Shown: positions 1 through 9,819, counted from the stretch's first letter. The stretch: 64,000 bases of DNA from Glaciecola sp049650345 (GCA_049650345.1 JBARZY010000125.1:3212-67211), one strand, 5' to 3'. The notes: generated by a model not told the origin, from the letters alone. Program-made: numbers and translations.

Positions 1-477
1 CAGTTTTTGGATGCGACTACAACAGCAGGCATAAATCCACCGGGTGAAACCACAGCTCTCACAACATTTCTGGTACCTGAGCTAGACATCGATAATGTAC
101 GAATAACCGTTGCGTCTATGCTAGTGGATACAAACGACGCATTTATTGGTGTTGATGCACATGATATCAGCAATATGACAGTGGGACAGCAGATGACTGT
201 ATTCGCACTTATATGGGATGCCGGCACTGAAGCTAACCTTGAAACATCAAGTACTATGCCTGGACCCGCTGCAACAGAAGCAGGAGGCGGTGGAGCTGGC
301 GCAGGATTTGATGCTGCAAGAGACGATCTAATAGACGCCGTGAGAATTCACGCAGGTGTGGTTACATCGGCTAATGCGTCAGATGCTAGCCGTGAAGGCT
401 TAAGTACTTCTGTGCTTGACCAGAGTGACCGCTTTGACAGTGTAGGTGCAAAGGTAGTTATTACAAGAACGCGTTAG
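1..477 (+). CDS. Spondin-domain protein, C-terminal part (5' end outside window)
   Basis: The reading frame is open from the first base, so the true start lies upstream and only about 158 C-terminal residues are visible. The pattern ASMLVDTNDAFIG, then WDAGTEAN, a PGP/Gly-rich stretch, an IHAG segment and a terminal VVITRTR matches the second half of the bacterial Spondin_N domain. Such proteins are normally exported and of unknown function; some marine members carry extra adhesion or anchoring domains, which cannot be judged here. The TTG at position 7 is probably not the real start. A hairpin terminator follows. Confidence 0.72.
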   Translation, partial: QFLDATTTAGINPPGETTALTTFLVPELDIDNVRITVASMLVDTNDAFIGVDAHDISNMTVGQQMTVFALIWDAGTEANLETSSTMPGPAATEAGGGGAGAGFDAARDDLIDAVRIHAGVVTSANASDASREGLSTSVLDQSDRFDSVGAKVVITRTR

Positions 478-503
478 CACTGGGCACTAAGCGAACTACA
501 GGG

Positions 504-537
504 GCTGCTGAAGCGACATTTAGCAGCTTTATTTTTG
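504..537 (+). terminator. Rho-independent terminator after spondin-domain gene
   Basis: GCTGCT at 504-509 pairs with AGCAGC at 522-527. The stem extends inward by a G-T pair and two A-T pairs and is followed by a T-rich run (TTTATTTTT). It lies 27 bases after the stop codon and before the convergent GspC-like gene. Confidence 0.7.
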
Positions 538-558
538 CATGTATTGCTATATAAACAT

Positions 559-1374
559 CTATTTACTGACTTTTAACGCCTCTGAAGGGATGTCTAAATA
601 AAGTGTTATGAGACGTCCTTTGCGCATTACCTCGAACTCTAGTGTGTGTGCACTTTGCATCAACTCATTGATCACAGCTCGTTGTTCTTCCACGGTAACG
701 CTCATGCCGTTAACTCTTTTTAATACATCATCTTCTTTAAAGCCAATTTGTGAAAACAGATCGCTGTTGATCCCAGGCTCAATCAACATTCCATCAGCAA
801 TATACGGAGTAGGTGTATAGGTAACGATGTGTGACAAAATACGGGGTCGGGTACCAATTTGCTTGGCTGTCATGCTCAGGTAATCTTGCGTAGTCAGTGC
901 TGTTTGTGCGCTTGATGGCTGCAACAAATTTGGCTCAACTAAGTACTTGGTGAGTGTTCTATTACCAACCTGATACACAATATGGTCTGTGTTAATTTGT
1001 AGTACTCGCACTGTGTTATTTAAAATCAGGTCGCCACCAATTACCTTATATAATGTGCCTTTGAATTCAATAAGCGCTCTAGCTTGTGTCGATAACACAT
1101 CAATTCCTACCACTAAAAAAGTGACTTCATCGTCATGCAGTAAACTTCTAGTACTATCGTCAATATCTGGGCTGCCATGCAATTTGCTTTCTAAATAAGG
1201 AGATGCCTTGCTAGTTGACAGATATTGCTTGCTTACATTGTTTACATTGCTCGATTGGTAAGCGCTACTTGCCGTATCTGTTAAGTTCGGATTGTCGACA
1301 TACAAGGTCGCTATTGAATATGCAGTTGCTATTAATAACAACATCAATAGCGCGATTATTCGTTTACTCAGCAT
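559..1374 (-). CDS. GspC-like type II secretion protein with PDZ domain (orphan)
   Basis: 271 residues. An N-terminal membrane anchor (about residues 5-23) is followed by a Ser/Asn-rich linker, then a GspC homology-region-like beta domain (about 85-165, including VLSTQARALIEF and KVIGGDLI). A C-terminal GspC-type PDZ domain (about 185-268) carries LIEPGINSDLFSQIGF and DVLKRVNG. Domain order and length fit inner-membrane protein C of type II secretion, which links the GspD secretin to the inner-membrane platform. No other gsp gene is adjacent, and GspC normally opens its operon, so this is a solitary paralogue or a repurposed PDZ protein. It is transcribed away from the subtilase gene. The family call is fairly sure; the role is inferred. 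Confidence 0.7.
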   Translation of the reverse strand: MLSKRIIALLMLLLIATAYSIATLYVDNPNLTDTASSAYQSSNVNNVSKQYLSTSKASPYLESKLHGSPDIDDSTRSLLHDDEVTFLVVGIDVLSTQARALIEFKGTLYKVIGGDLILNNTVRVLQINTDHIVYQVGNRTLTKYLVEPNLLQPSSAQTALTTQDYLSMTAKQIGTRPRILSHIVTYTPTPYIADGMLIEPGINSDLFSQIGFKEDDVLKRVNGMSVTVEEQRAVINELMQSAHTLEFEVMRKGRLITLYLDIPSEALKVSK

Positions 1375-1673
1375 ACTTATATTTACACGTAATGATTTAT
1401 TAAGTATTTATCGGCTTGAAGTAAAGTTACTCCAGCAAACTTAAATTTCATAACTGACTTAAAAAATGAACGATAAACATTCATTTTAAAAAACGGTCAT
1501 TTATTACAGGTGAACAAATTAAAAATATGAACATCATTTTTTAAGGATTTTTAAATTACCTATTTAACTTTATTATAATCAATGGTTTATATTTCTTTCT
1601 GTGTTGGCATGTATCGTGCTTTGTGATGGGTCACAAGTAGTAGCGAATGGGTCGCTAGAGAAGAGGCTATAGC
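1375..1673. other. Divergent intergenic region, AT-rich
   Basis: This AT-rich 299-base stretch separates the divergent GspC-like and subtilase genes and should hold both promoters. It contains an imperfect dyad, AAAATGAA (1463-1470) with TTCATTTT (1480-1487). The subtilase ribosome-binding site (GAGG) ends about seven bases before its ATG. I see no gene and could not fix -10/-35 boxes with confidence. Confidence 0.4.
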
Positions 1674-3494
1674 ATGAGATTAATAAAAGGATTATTGATA
1701 ACGGTCGTTACTTTGACATCTGCAGGTATGTTTTATATCAGCGGGTGGGCAGACGACACTCATTCAAATTCAGCCACTACAATCTCAAATGAGCCCTTAG
1801 GCGAACAGTCGAAATCGTACATTATCCAAGGTGCTAAACCTGCTCATTTGCGCACTGTAGTGATGCAAGCTGGGGGGAATGTGGAAAACGAATATCCCAT
1901 TATTAATGCTGTCAGTGCAATGCTAACGCAACAGCAAGTGGCAATTATTCAACAGGTACATGGCCTGCGTATTCAAGACGACCGCACAATAACGAGTATG
2001 AATAAGGGAAAATCTCAATATGCCCCAGGCATTCAAGCTAAGTTAGCGCGTATCAACAACAAAATTTCTGAACAAATAAGCGCGCATAAATTACATGATA
2101 TGGGCATCACTGGAAACAACGTAACAGTAGCCGTGATTGATAGCGGGGTTAATTTAGGCGGTAAAATCGGAAAATACTTATTCAGAGATAGCCGCAACAA
2201 GCAGCGTGTATCGATTAAGTATGACGCAATTCGTGGCCACGAAACATACTACTATAACGATGACAGAAACGGTCACGGCACCCATGTGGCAGGTTTAGTC
2301 GCTAGTTCATTAAAAGATGATGATGGCAACTTCAATGGTATAGCACCCGATGTGCATTTATTGTCAGTTAGAGCATTTAATGCACATGGCGAATCTAGCT
2401 ATTCACGAGTATTAGATGCCTTAAACTGGGTGTTTAACAACCGTTATCGATTTAAAATCAGAGTGGTTAACATGTCGCTAGGTGTCGAAGCAAGCAGCCA
2501 CTACTGGGAAGACCCAATTAACCAGGCCGTTATGCGTTTATGGGACGCCGGTATCGTGGTGGTAAGTTCTGCGGGTAACAATGGTCGCGATGTTGGTATT
2601 ACGGTACCTGGCAATAACCCTTATGTGATAACGGTTGGGGCATTGAGCGACCACTCATCGCCTTTGGACTTCAGTGATGACAGAATAGCAACGTTCTCGT
2701 CAAAGGGCCCTACTGTTGAAGGTTTTGTCAAACCAGAAGTGGTTGCATTTGGTGTAAGCATAGCCAGCAAAATGGATATGAGATACTTTAGAAAACGTTA
2801 CAAGCTCAATAAATTGGGACGTGATTATGCGGAAGTATCGGGTACCTCTCAAGCCGCCGCAATTGTATCGGGGGTAGCTGCATTAATCATATCAAATCAA
2901 CCCAATATTTCGCCAAATGACGTAAAATGTAAAATTATGGCGTCGGCGAAATCGGGTTACCAGCACCACAAACTTGCATTCAGTCCGTTTGAACAAGGCA
3001 GTGGTATGGTCAACGCGTACGATGCTGTGGTTAGCAATGCAAGTAATTGTGCCAATGTAAATCTAAACATCAAACAGGACTTACTCGGCGAGTCGCATTT
3101 TGCTGGGCCAAGTCGCTTAGATGCACAAGGTAACGCCTATATTGCCCTTGGTAACGGCGAAGTGCTTAGCCAAGGCGTAAGCTGGGGGACAGATGCTATT
3201 GACCTTAACGGAATCTCGTGGGGCGATAGTATAACCAAATTACAAGGCGTGGGATGGTCTGACGGCACTACACGCTTACAAGGTGTTGCATGGGGTGGCG
3301 GTAGAAGCGCGTTTAGAACGATGTCTTGGACAAATGCATTAATAGATTTGCAAGGTATTTCGTGGGGCGATTCGTTGTTGCAGTTACAAGGCACGAGCTG
3401 GGGAAATGGTATTAGCCTTCAATCCAGTGATTTAGACCTTGAACCCATTGACCCGAACATAATAATTGAGGTGTCGGAAAACGGCTGGCAGTAG
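1674..3494 (+). CDS. Secreted S8 subtilisin-like serine protease with C-terminal Trp-Gly repeats
   Basis: 606 residues. A signal peptide or anchor spans about 1-25 and an inhibitor-like propeptide about 45-110. The peptidase S8 domain follows, with Asp156 (VAVIDSG), His201 (NGHGTHVAG), oxyanion Asn302 (SAGNNG) and Ser392 (SGTSQAAA), so the full catalytic machinery is present. After the domain, residues about 500-580 hold at least seven short repeats built on x-G-x-S/A-W-G, with polar loops ending L-x-G. Some secreted S8 proteases have similar Trp/Gly-rich tails, which may bind polymer or cell surface; that role is inferred. The start is supported by GAGG upstream. The stop is followed by a hairpin. 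Confidence 0.9.
   Translation: MRLIKGLLITVVTLTSAGMFYISGWADDTHSNSATTISNEPLGEQSKSYIIQGAKPAHLRTVVMQAGGNVENEYPIINAVSAMLTQQQVAIIQQVHGLRIQDDRTITSMNKGKSQYAPGIQAKLARINNKISEQISAHKLHDMGITGNNVTVAVIDSGVNLGGKIGKYLFRDSRNKQRVSIKYDAIRGHETYYYNDDRNGHGTHVAGLVASSLKDDDGNFNGIAPDVHLLSVRAFNAHGESSYSRVLDALNWVFNNRYRFKIRVVNMSLGVEASSHYWEDPINQAVMRLWDAGIVVVSSAGNNGRDVGITVPGNNPYVITVGALSDHSSPLDFSDDRIATFSSKGPTVEGFVKPEVVAFGVSIASKMDMRYFRKRYKLNKLGRDYAEVSGTSQAAAIVSGVAALIISNQPNISPNDVKCKIMASAKSGYQHHKLAFSPFEQGSGMVNAYDAVVSNASNCANVNLNIKQDLLGESHFAGPSRLDAQGNAYIALGNGEVLSQGVSWGTDAIDLNGISWGDSITKLQGVGWSDGTTRLQGVAWGGGRSAFRTMSWTNALIDLQGISWGDSLLQLQGTSWGNGISLQSSDLDLEPIDPNIIIEVSENGWQ
3171..3420 (+). repeat. Trp-Gly repeat block coding for the protease tail
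   Basis: Within the subtilase gene, successive units of roughly 10-16 codons encode variants of QGVSWG, NGISWG, QGVGWS, QGVAWG, RTMSWT, QGISWG and QGTSWG. The DNA copies are diverged, so the block is protein-level repetition rather than a recent tandem expansion. Confidence 0.75.
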
Positions 3495-3516
3495 TGCGTG
3501 CGAAGATACTACTGCA

Positions 3517-3546
3517 AATAGTGCACACGAAGTTGTGTGCACTATT
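3517..3546 (+). terminator. Perfect stem-loop after the subtilase gene
   Basis: AATAGTGCACAC (3517-3528) and GTGTGCACTATT (3535-3546) form a perfect 12-bp stem with a six-base loop, 22 bases after the protease stop. No T-run follows, so it may stabilise the mRNA end or act with another factor rather than be a classic intrinsic terminator. Confidence 0.5.
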
Positions 3547-3602
3547 CATGAATACACATACATAGCCGATAGTACATTTAAATAATTCGGTTATTACTTG
3601 TC

Positions 3603-6600
3603 TTGATTACATACTATCACTCAATACATCGATGTTTGCTTAGATGCATGGCGTTCTTATGCATTTTTTTGATGTGTCCCACATATTTGATGGCGTCCAC
3701 TAGTAATGTGCGCCTAGAAGCCGTAGACAATATCGAACAAATTTCTCAGCAGTCAATTAAAGCTATTTATCAAGACAAAAAAGGTTTTATGTGGTTTGGC
3801 ACCCAAGAAGGCCTTAACCGCTACGACGGTACAAACTTTTATGCCTACACGTCGGTCTACAAAGATACCTCATCTATTTCAGGCAATTGGATAAACGCTA
3901 TAACCGAGGACCAAGCCGGCAATTTGTGGGTAGCCACCTCAAATGGCGTGAGTCGGTTAAACCACCAAACAGACACCTTTACTCGCTTTATGGCAGACGG
4001 TAGCAATACCTCCATTAATGATAAAGAAGCACGCCATATAATTGCTGACAGCCAAGGGACTATTTGGGTGGCGACCAAAAAAGGCTTGAATAAATACTTA
4101 GCGAACGAGCAACACTTCAAGGTATTTAACTTTGTATCTAACACAGAAAATGTGGATATTTATGCAATGGTTGAGGACTTTGCAGGGAATCTATGGCTCG
4201 GAACCGACAATCATGGTTTATTTTTGTTTGATCCTACCACTGAAAAGCTGACTAACATTGCCAAAGACTTCAGTTATGGAAATATTCCATCAAGAGGCGG
4301 TATTAGGTCGTTATACATAGATTCAGAGCAAGTTTTATGGATTGGCAGTCTGCAAACCGGCTTGTTTACGCTAGATTTAAAAAAGCCAATTGGTGACTCT
4401 GCACATAGTAATTTACAGCGGGTAACCGCTTGGGGCAAAGAGCGAGTCGTTGCAATAAATAGCGATGCGCTGGGAACGATGTGGATTGGAACATCTGAAG
4501 GCGTCTTTTATCAAGATACTGCCTCTAACTCATTTCACAAGTTAACTCAACCGGGTATTCAATTTGATAACTTACTCAGTACTCAAGTATGGGGGTTATA
4601 TAGCGATAGAAGCGGGCTATTTTGGCTTGGTGGGTTTTCAGGATTAAGCAAATGGAACACGCGCACTACTCAGTTTGAGCATTACCATGAAAACCTGTCA
4701 TTGGGCTCGTCTTTGGTGGGGAATAGTGTCATGGCGGTTGCCAGTATCAATCCTGAGCAAATTTTAATCGGCTCTACAAAAGGGGCCGACATACTCTACC
4801 CCAAAACCGGAAAGGTGACGCCAATACCGGTAAAGACAGAGTCATCTGATGGGATAAATGACGATAGGGTGATGTCTATAGTGGTTGTGAGCGAACAAGA
4901 AATATGGTTTGGGCATCGAAAATCCGGCGCTATAAAATATAACCCAGTAGCCAATACCTTCAAACATTATACACATGACCCAAACGATGACAGTAGCTTG
5001 GGTTCATATGGTGTTGCTGCTATTATAAAAGCTAGAGACGGCACCGTGTGGTTTGGTTCATTTGGTGGAGGCTTAAATAAGTATGTGCCCGAAACTGACT
5101 CATTTGTGCGCTATCAACATGCTAGTGATGACATATCAACAATTAGTAGTGATAAAATAATTTCATTGTTAGAAGACAAGGCGGGGCGTATTTGGGTGGG
5201 CACATGGGACGCTGGTGTGAACGTATTTGTGCCAGAGACTGAAACTGCTTTTCGTCTACAAAACGACAAAAGCAACCCTGCTAGCTTATCTGACAATACT
5301 ATCTTAGCCTTGTTCCAAGACAGGGACGAGAACATCTGGATAGGTACTGCTGGCGGAGGACTGAATTTACTCACGTCGCTGAATATCGAGCAAGGCCGCA
5401 TTGAATTTGAAAACTATTCAACCCTGAATGCATTGCCCAGCAATGTTGTTTATGGCGTTTTGCAAGACCAAGAGGGGTTTTTGTGGATCAGTACAAATAA
5501 AGGCTTAACTAAGTTTAATATCAGAAGTCGCGTAGGGATTACTTACAATAAATCTGATGGTTTACAAGATAACGAGTTTAATTCAGGGTCTTTTTATCAA
5601 GACAGTAATGGCTACTTATACTTTGGCGGCATTAACGGCCTGACACGGTTTCATCCAAGCTCGGTAAAAGCTAATCCGATTACGCCTAATATTGAGTTTA
5701 CTGCTTTTCAACGTTTGAATGAGTTTGCTGCCATACCTACTGTGCAAAGTGACCAAGGCGCTATTGATGTTGCATACACTGATTATTTAATTGGAATAGA
5801 GTTTGCGGCACTTGATTTTACGTCGCCGCGAGATAATCAATATAAGTATAAGTTGGAAGGATTTGACACCGATTGGGTAACTGTTCGAGATGAGCGTCGT
5901 GCTATTTATACTAACTTACCCGCTGGAAGTTATGTATTCAAGGTCATTGCCTCAAATAGTGATGGTGCTTGGAACATGGAAGGCCAACAGCTTACAATTA
6001 ATGTACAGCCGGCTCCTTGGTTTTCTTGGTGGGCTTATTGTTTATATGGGCTGACTATTTTGGCAATGTTGTATAGTATTTATTGGTTTTATCGTCGTAA
6101 AGAAGCCCTGCATTTGCGTTATCAGGTAGAGTTAGAGCAGCAAGTCCAGGCTCGAACGGGTGAACTTCGCAGTGTAAACGAAAAACTTAGATACATTAGT
6201 ATTACCGATGAATTGACGGGTTTACATAACCGTCGATATTTGTCAGATGAAATTGGTGAAATGCTGAGTACAACCCTGTTTACTTTTGCCAACGGCATAC
6301 TAGACGACGCCATTGACGCTCGTTCTGGAACAAGATTGATGGCCATGATGTTTGATTTAGACGGGTTCAAGCCGATCAATGATAACTATGGACACGAGGC
6401 CGGTGATAAAGTCATTGTGCAAGTCGCAGATTTATTAAAAGAAGTATGCGGAGAAAATGGCATAGTGGTGCGTTGGGGGGGAGATGAATACATGATTGTC
6501 GCATATGTGGACAGTCTGTCACACGCAGAAGCAATTGCCGAAAACATTCGTGTAAAGGTGGCTAATCATGGTTTTGATGTGGGTTTATCGAACAAATCGT

Positions 6601-6857
6601 ATTTGTCGACTTCTATAGGTTTCGCACTATATCCTTTCTGCCATTATGCTCCACATTCTGTTAGCTGGGACCAAGTGCACTCGTTGGCTGATCAGGCTTT
6701 GTATCTATCAAAGGCCGCTGGGCGTGATGCGTGGACAGGCATCGCTCAGTCAGACAAAGACCTACCTCTTACCACCCTAAATGCAATAGTGCCAAATTTA
6801 GAGCATGCGATTGAGAACAAAAATGTGGTGGTGGTAAGCAGTAAAAATCTTAACTAA
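3603..6857 (+). CDS. Periplasmic beta-propeller sensor diguanylate cyclase (Reg_prop, Y_Y_Y, GGDEF)
   Basis: 1084 residues. After a signal peptide, about residues 40-690 are two-component-regulator propeller repeats (e.g. IYQDKKGFMWFGTQEGLNRYDG). A Y_Y_Y domain covers about 725-795, then one membrane helix at about 805-825, a short coiled coil and a GGDEF domain at about 855-1050. The active-site motif is GGDEY at 959-963 and metal/substrate residues such as FDLDGFKPINDNYGHEAGD are present, so c-di-GMP synthesis is expected. The inhibitory RxxD motif is absent: GENG occupies its place. The start is TTG; the ATG at 3648 would still leave a short signal peptide. The 3' end overlaps the convergent activator gene by eight bases. 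The ligand is unknown; in this family it is often sugar-derived. Confidence 0.88.
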   Translation: MITYYHSIHRCLLRCMAFLCIFLMCPTYLMASTSNVRLEAVDNIEQISQQSIKAIYQDKKGFMWFGTQEGLNRYDGTNFYAYTSVYKDTSSISGNWINAITEDQAGNLWVATSNGVSRLNHQTDTFTRFMADGSNTSINDKEARHIIADSQGTIWVATKKGLNKYLANEQHFKVFNFVSNTENVDIYAMVEDFAGNLWLGTDNHGLFLFDPTTEKLTNIAKDFSYGNIPSRGGIRSLYIDSEQVLWIGSLQTGLFTLDLKKPIGDSAHSNLQRVTAWGKERVVAINSDALGTMWIGTSEGVFYQDTASNSFHKLTQPGIQFDNLLSTQVWGLYSDRSGLFWLGGFSGLSKWNTRTTQFEHYHENLSLGSSLVGNSVMAVASINPEQILIGSTKGADILYPKTGKVTPIPVKTESSDGINDDRVMSIVVVSEQEIWFGHRKSGAIKYNPVANTFKHYTHDPNDDSSLGSYGVAAIIKARDGTVWFGSFGGGLNKYVPETDSFVRYQHASDDISTISSDKIISLLEDKAGRIWVGTWDAGVNVFVPETETAFRLQNDKSNPASLSDNTILALFQDRDENIWIGTAGGGLNLLTSLNIEQGRIEFENYSTLNALPSNVVYGVLQDQEGFLWISTNKGLTKFNIRSRVGITYNKSDGLQDNEFNSGSFYQDSNGYLYFGGINGLTRFHPSSVKANPITPNIEFTAFQRLNEFAAIPTVQSDQGAIDVAYTDYLIGIEFAALDFTSPRDNQYKYKLEGFDTDWVTVRDERRAIYTNLPAGSYVFKVIASNSDGAWNMEGQQLTINVQPAPWFSWWAYCLYGLTILAMLYSIYWFYRRKEALHLRYQVELEQQVQARTGELRSVNEKLRYISITDELTGLHNRRYLSDEIGEMLSTTLFTFANGILDDAIDARSGTRLMAMMFDLDGFKPINDNYGHEAGDKVIVQVADLLKEVCGENGIVVRWGGDEYMIVAYVDSLSHAEAIAENIRVKVANHGFDVGLSNKSYLSTSIGFALYPFCHYAPHSVSWDQVHSLADQALYLSKAAGRDAWTGIAQSDKDLPLTTLNAIVPNLEHAIENKNVVVVSSKNLN

Positions 6858-9819
6858 GGGTCTTTCTATATTTGTACATAGTGGGTTCACTCACACCCAT
6901 CATCTTCGCTGCCAAGGTCATGTTTGATTGATGTACTTGCAAAATACCTCTCGCTGTAGCATTTTTTACATATTGCATAGGCTTGTCTAATGGCACATCT
7001 TGCGACACTATTTGTTGTAACAATGAAGATACCTGCAGCCAGTTTTCAGATGAAGAAAATTTGTGATCGTGGTCACCTAACTTCATCAAGCGACGTCTAG
7101 TGGTGCTTACCGGTAAGTGTAATCGTAAAGCTGTTTTGTTGTGCGTGGGGCATGCTAAGTATGTTTTATGCAGTAAATGTGCTTCAATCGCAATACCCAA
7201 GCTAAATTGACGTGTTGTCGATTGTCCAATTTCAAGTATTAGCTTATTTATTGAGTGATTAAATGCGGCTTGCCAATCTAGTATTGCGTCGGCCGAAGTC
7301 GATGGTGCAGTATCTTCATGTGGTGCACGTAAGTATGCATTACTTCTTTCTTGATTCCTGGTGATGTTATCAACTGCGGTGTGGCCTACAGGCGCAGGCA
7401 TGCTGGCGGTATTGATGGGGCGTATTGCATCATTATTATGTGGGTTAACACTATTGCCTAATTGCAGGTCGTCGTAGCTCAATTCGGTATTTGCGCTAAG
7501 CAAACTTGCTTGCATTAGTTTATTTTCCAATTCGCGAATATTGCCTGGCCAATCGTAGGCTTGCATAAGTTCGATGGTGTGGGGGGGCAAATGTTTCTTA
7601 TCAATATTAAACTGGTGTGCAAATTTACTTAAGAAATGTTGGCACAACAGCGGGATATCCTCGGGGCGGTCTCGCAGAGGGGGGCTGTGCAGTGACAGTA
7701 CATTTAATCGATAATATAAATCTTGCCTAAATTTACCTTTTGAAACTTCATATGCTAAGTCTCGGTTGGTTACTGCAACTATTTTTACATCAACTTGTAT
7801 CGCACGATTTCCGCCAATAGGGGTGATATGTTTCTCTTGTACAAACCTCAAAAGTTTAGGTTGCATTGATATGGGTAATTCACCAATTTCATCAAGTACT
7901 AACAGTCCGCCATCAGCTGCTTGAATTTTACCTGTGCTATTAGTCTGCGCACCAGTAAATGCGCCTTTTACATGTCCAAATAATTCAGACTCAATAAGGG
8001 TTTCAGGAATAGAGCCGCAATCTACTATAACCAACGGCTGTTTTGCACGCGGGCCAAGTGAATGCAAAGCATGGATGAGTTTTTCTTTACCCGTACCGCT
8101 CTCGCCGGTAACTAGCACTGTAGCTTCTGACTGCGCAGCGCGCTGAGTGTGCTCCATAACGCGCTGCATCTTTTTCGAGCTAAACACGAGTGCACTGGAT
8201 TGCATGCCTGCTTTTAATGTGGATAATTCTTCTGCCAATACCGCATTTTGGTGTTCTAACCTTTTGTTCAGTTGGTCTTCTAACTGACTGCGTTTAAGAG
8301 CTTTTCCCAATTGGCGTGCAAAACCAACAAACAACATTATCGATTCATGGGTAAGAGCCAGCAAATCCTTTTGACCAATAATAAATAAGCAGTCTTGATT
8401 ATTTGTGCCCAGCGGTATAATAATGGTTTTATGCTTATCTTGTTCATACTCTACATGCCTTGATTGCTTTACGGCAGCTACTGCTGAGTCAGAAACAAAC
8501 TGTTGATATTCACATTGCTCAAAGTCAGTTTCGCTAATGTCACCGTTTTGCGATAACGCATAGGTGTAGTTAGTATTGCCTGCTGTTGATACTATGCCGG
8601 CGTGTTGAAATTCAAACGTATATGCTAGTCGTTCAACGACACTTTTAAGTAATTGGGCAAAATCAGTCTCGTCAGCAATAATAGATGATATATCCCATAG
8701 CAGCAGCATGTTACGATAGTTGGTGACATTATCGGGTGTGAAAATACCGCCAAAATAATTAAACTCTTGTTCATCAAGGGTAAATTTGTCGGCCTCCCAT
8801 TGCACTATGCTGGGCGTGTTGGAGCCTTGTGCTGCTTTAAGTGCTTGTTCTGCACGATTAATCAGTAAATTAGACGCAGACACATTTTCTGTTGCCACAT
8901 CTTGTTGATGAATAAACGCCACGCCCACACTAAAACTTAGCCGAATGGCATTGTGCAGGTAAGGCCTCTCGTGCATTGCGTTTTGTAATTTAACCGCTAA
9001 CTTATAGCCTTCACTGATACTTGATGCTGATATGGCAATACCAAATAAAGCACCACCAAATCGACAGGATATGTCTTCAGAACGAGTATATTTATTAATA
9101 ATATCGGCAATTTCGCGCAGCACTTTGTCACCCTTGGCTTGCCCAAATTTGCGATTTACCTGTTGGAAGTCAATACAATGCACCATACACAGGGCAATGT
9201 TGTTCGTACTTATTTGTTCATCTATCGCACGCTGCAGGGACGAACGGCTTTGTAGTTTTGTTAAACTGTCGCTAGTAATGGTTTGGTAATCGTTGATTAA
9301 CTGAATGCCCTCAATGCTTATAACGATAGTGTTTAGCAAAGTATCGAGTTGTTTTGACTCGTGCTGTAATGTTGCATCAAGAGATTTATTAGCGTTAGAT
9401 AAATCAGTAATCCACTCTGACTCATCAGCAAGTTCGCACAAAAATTCAGGCAACGATTGGTGATGAAATAACATCAGCTCAAAATGGTTTGAATCGAGCG
9501 TTGAACTTAGTTCAGAGCGGCGGCTACTATCAAGGTGTTCATGATGATTTTGTATATTGACGCGAGCATATTGATGATTAGTGACGGCAATATCAATTTG
9601 ATAACCATACTTATAATAAATCGACGCGTTTATAAAATCCTCAGAGATATTATTGTCTTTAGGATTGCTTTCATATGTTTTTATGTCGTTGTGATACTCA
9701 CCGTACTCATACCGCACGGTGTTTTTATTCGCATAATGAATTAACCGTACATACGTACATTCGGCTGTGGCGCTCAATAACGATAGTAGCTTATTATCAG
9801 CATTACTCGATAGACGCAT
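6850..9819 (-). CDS. Sigma-54-dependent activator with degenerate GGDEF domain, GAF-like domain, AAA+ and Fis-type HTH
   Basis: 989 residues from the ATG at 9819 (a TTG one codon upstream is also possible). A region of about 1-150 has no clear match. A GGDEF-fold domain (about 165-330) has GGALF at 255-259 in place of GGDEF, so it cannot make c-di-GMP. It does keep RSED at 246-249, exactly where the c-di-GMP inhibitory site RxxD lies. A GAF-like region follows at about 360-510. The sigma-54 AAA+ domain has Walker A GESGTGKE (572-579) and the sigma-54 contact loop GAFTGA (619-624). The C-terminus has a Fis-like helix-turn-helix (LAAKMMGVSEPTMYKYRK), with a second similar segment about 60 residues earlier. 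Inference: a c-di-GMP-responsive bacterial enhancer-binding protein. Confidence 0.85.
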   Translation of the reverse strand: MRLSSNADNKLLSLLSATAECTYVRLIHYANKNTVRYEYGEYHNDIKTYESNPKDNNISEDFINASIYYKYGYQIDIAVTNHQYARVNIQNHHEHLDSSRRSELSSTLDSNHFELMLFHHQSLPEFLCELADESEWITDLSNANKSLDATLQHESKQLDTLLNTIVISIEGIQLINDYQTITSDSLTKLQSRSSLQRAIDEQISTNNIALCMVHCIDFQQVNRKFGQAKGDKVLREIADIINKYTRSEDISCRFGGALFGIAISASSISEGYKLAVKLQNAMHERPYLHNAIRLSFSVGVAFIHQQDVATENVSASNLLINRAEQALKAAQGSNTPSIVQWEADKFTLDEQEFNYFGGIFTPDNVTNYRNMLLLWDISSIIADETDFAQLLKSVVERLAYTFEFQHAGIVSTAGNTNYTYALSQNGDISETDFEQCEYQQFVSDSAVAAVKQSRHVEYEQDKHKTIIIPLGTNNQDCLFIIGQKDLLALTHESIMLFVGFARQLGKALKRSQLEDQLNKRLEHQNAVLAEELSTLKAGMQSSALVFSSKKMQRVMEHTQRAAQSEATVLVTGESGTGKEKLIHALHSLGPRAKQPLVIVDCGSIPETLIESELFGHVKGAFTGAQTNSTGKIQAADGGLLVLDEIGELPISMQPKLLRFVQEKHITPIGGNRAIQVDVKIVAVTNRDLAYEVSKGKFRQDLYYRLNVLSLHSPPLRDRPEDIPLLCQHFLSKFAHQFNIDKKHLPPHTIELMQAYDWPGNIRELENKLMQASLLSANTELSYDDLQLGNSVNPHNNDAIRPINTASMPAPVGHTAVDNITRNQERSNAYLRAPHEDTAPSTSADAILDWQAAFNHSINKLILEIGQSTTRQFSLGIAIEAHLLHKTYLACPTHNKTALRLHLPVSTTRRRLMKLGDHDHKFSSSENWLQVSSLLQQIVSQDVPLDKPMQYVKNATARGILQVHQSNMTLAAKMMGVSEPTMYKYRKTLS

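Noticed and set aside
3857..4144. Minus-strand ORF inside the propeller sensor gene
   Set aside because: It is the antisense shadow of the repeated propeller codons, with no ribosome-binding site or recognisable protein pattern.
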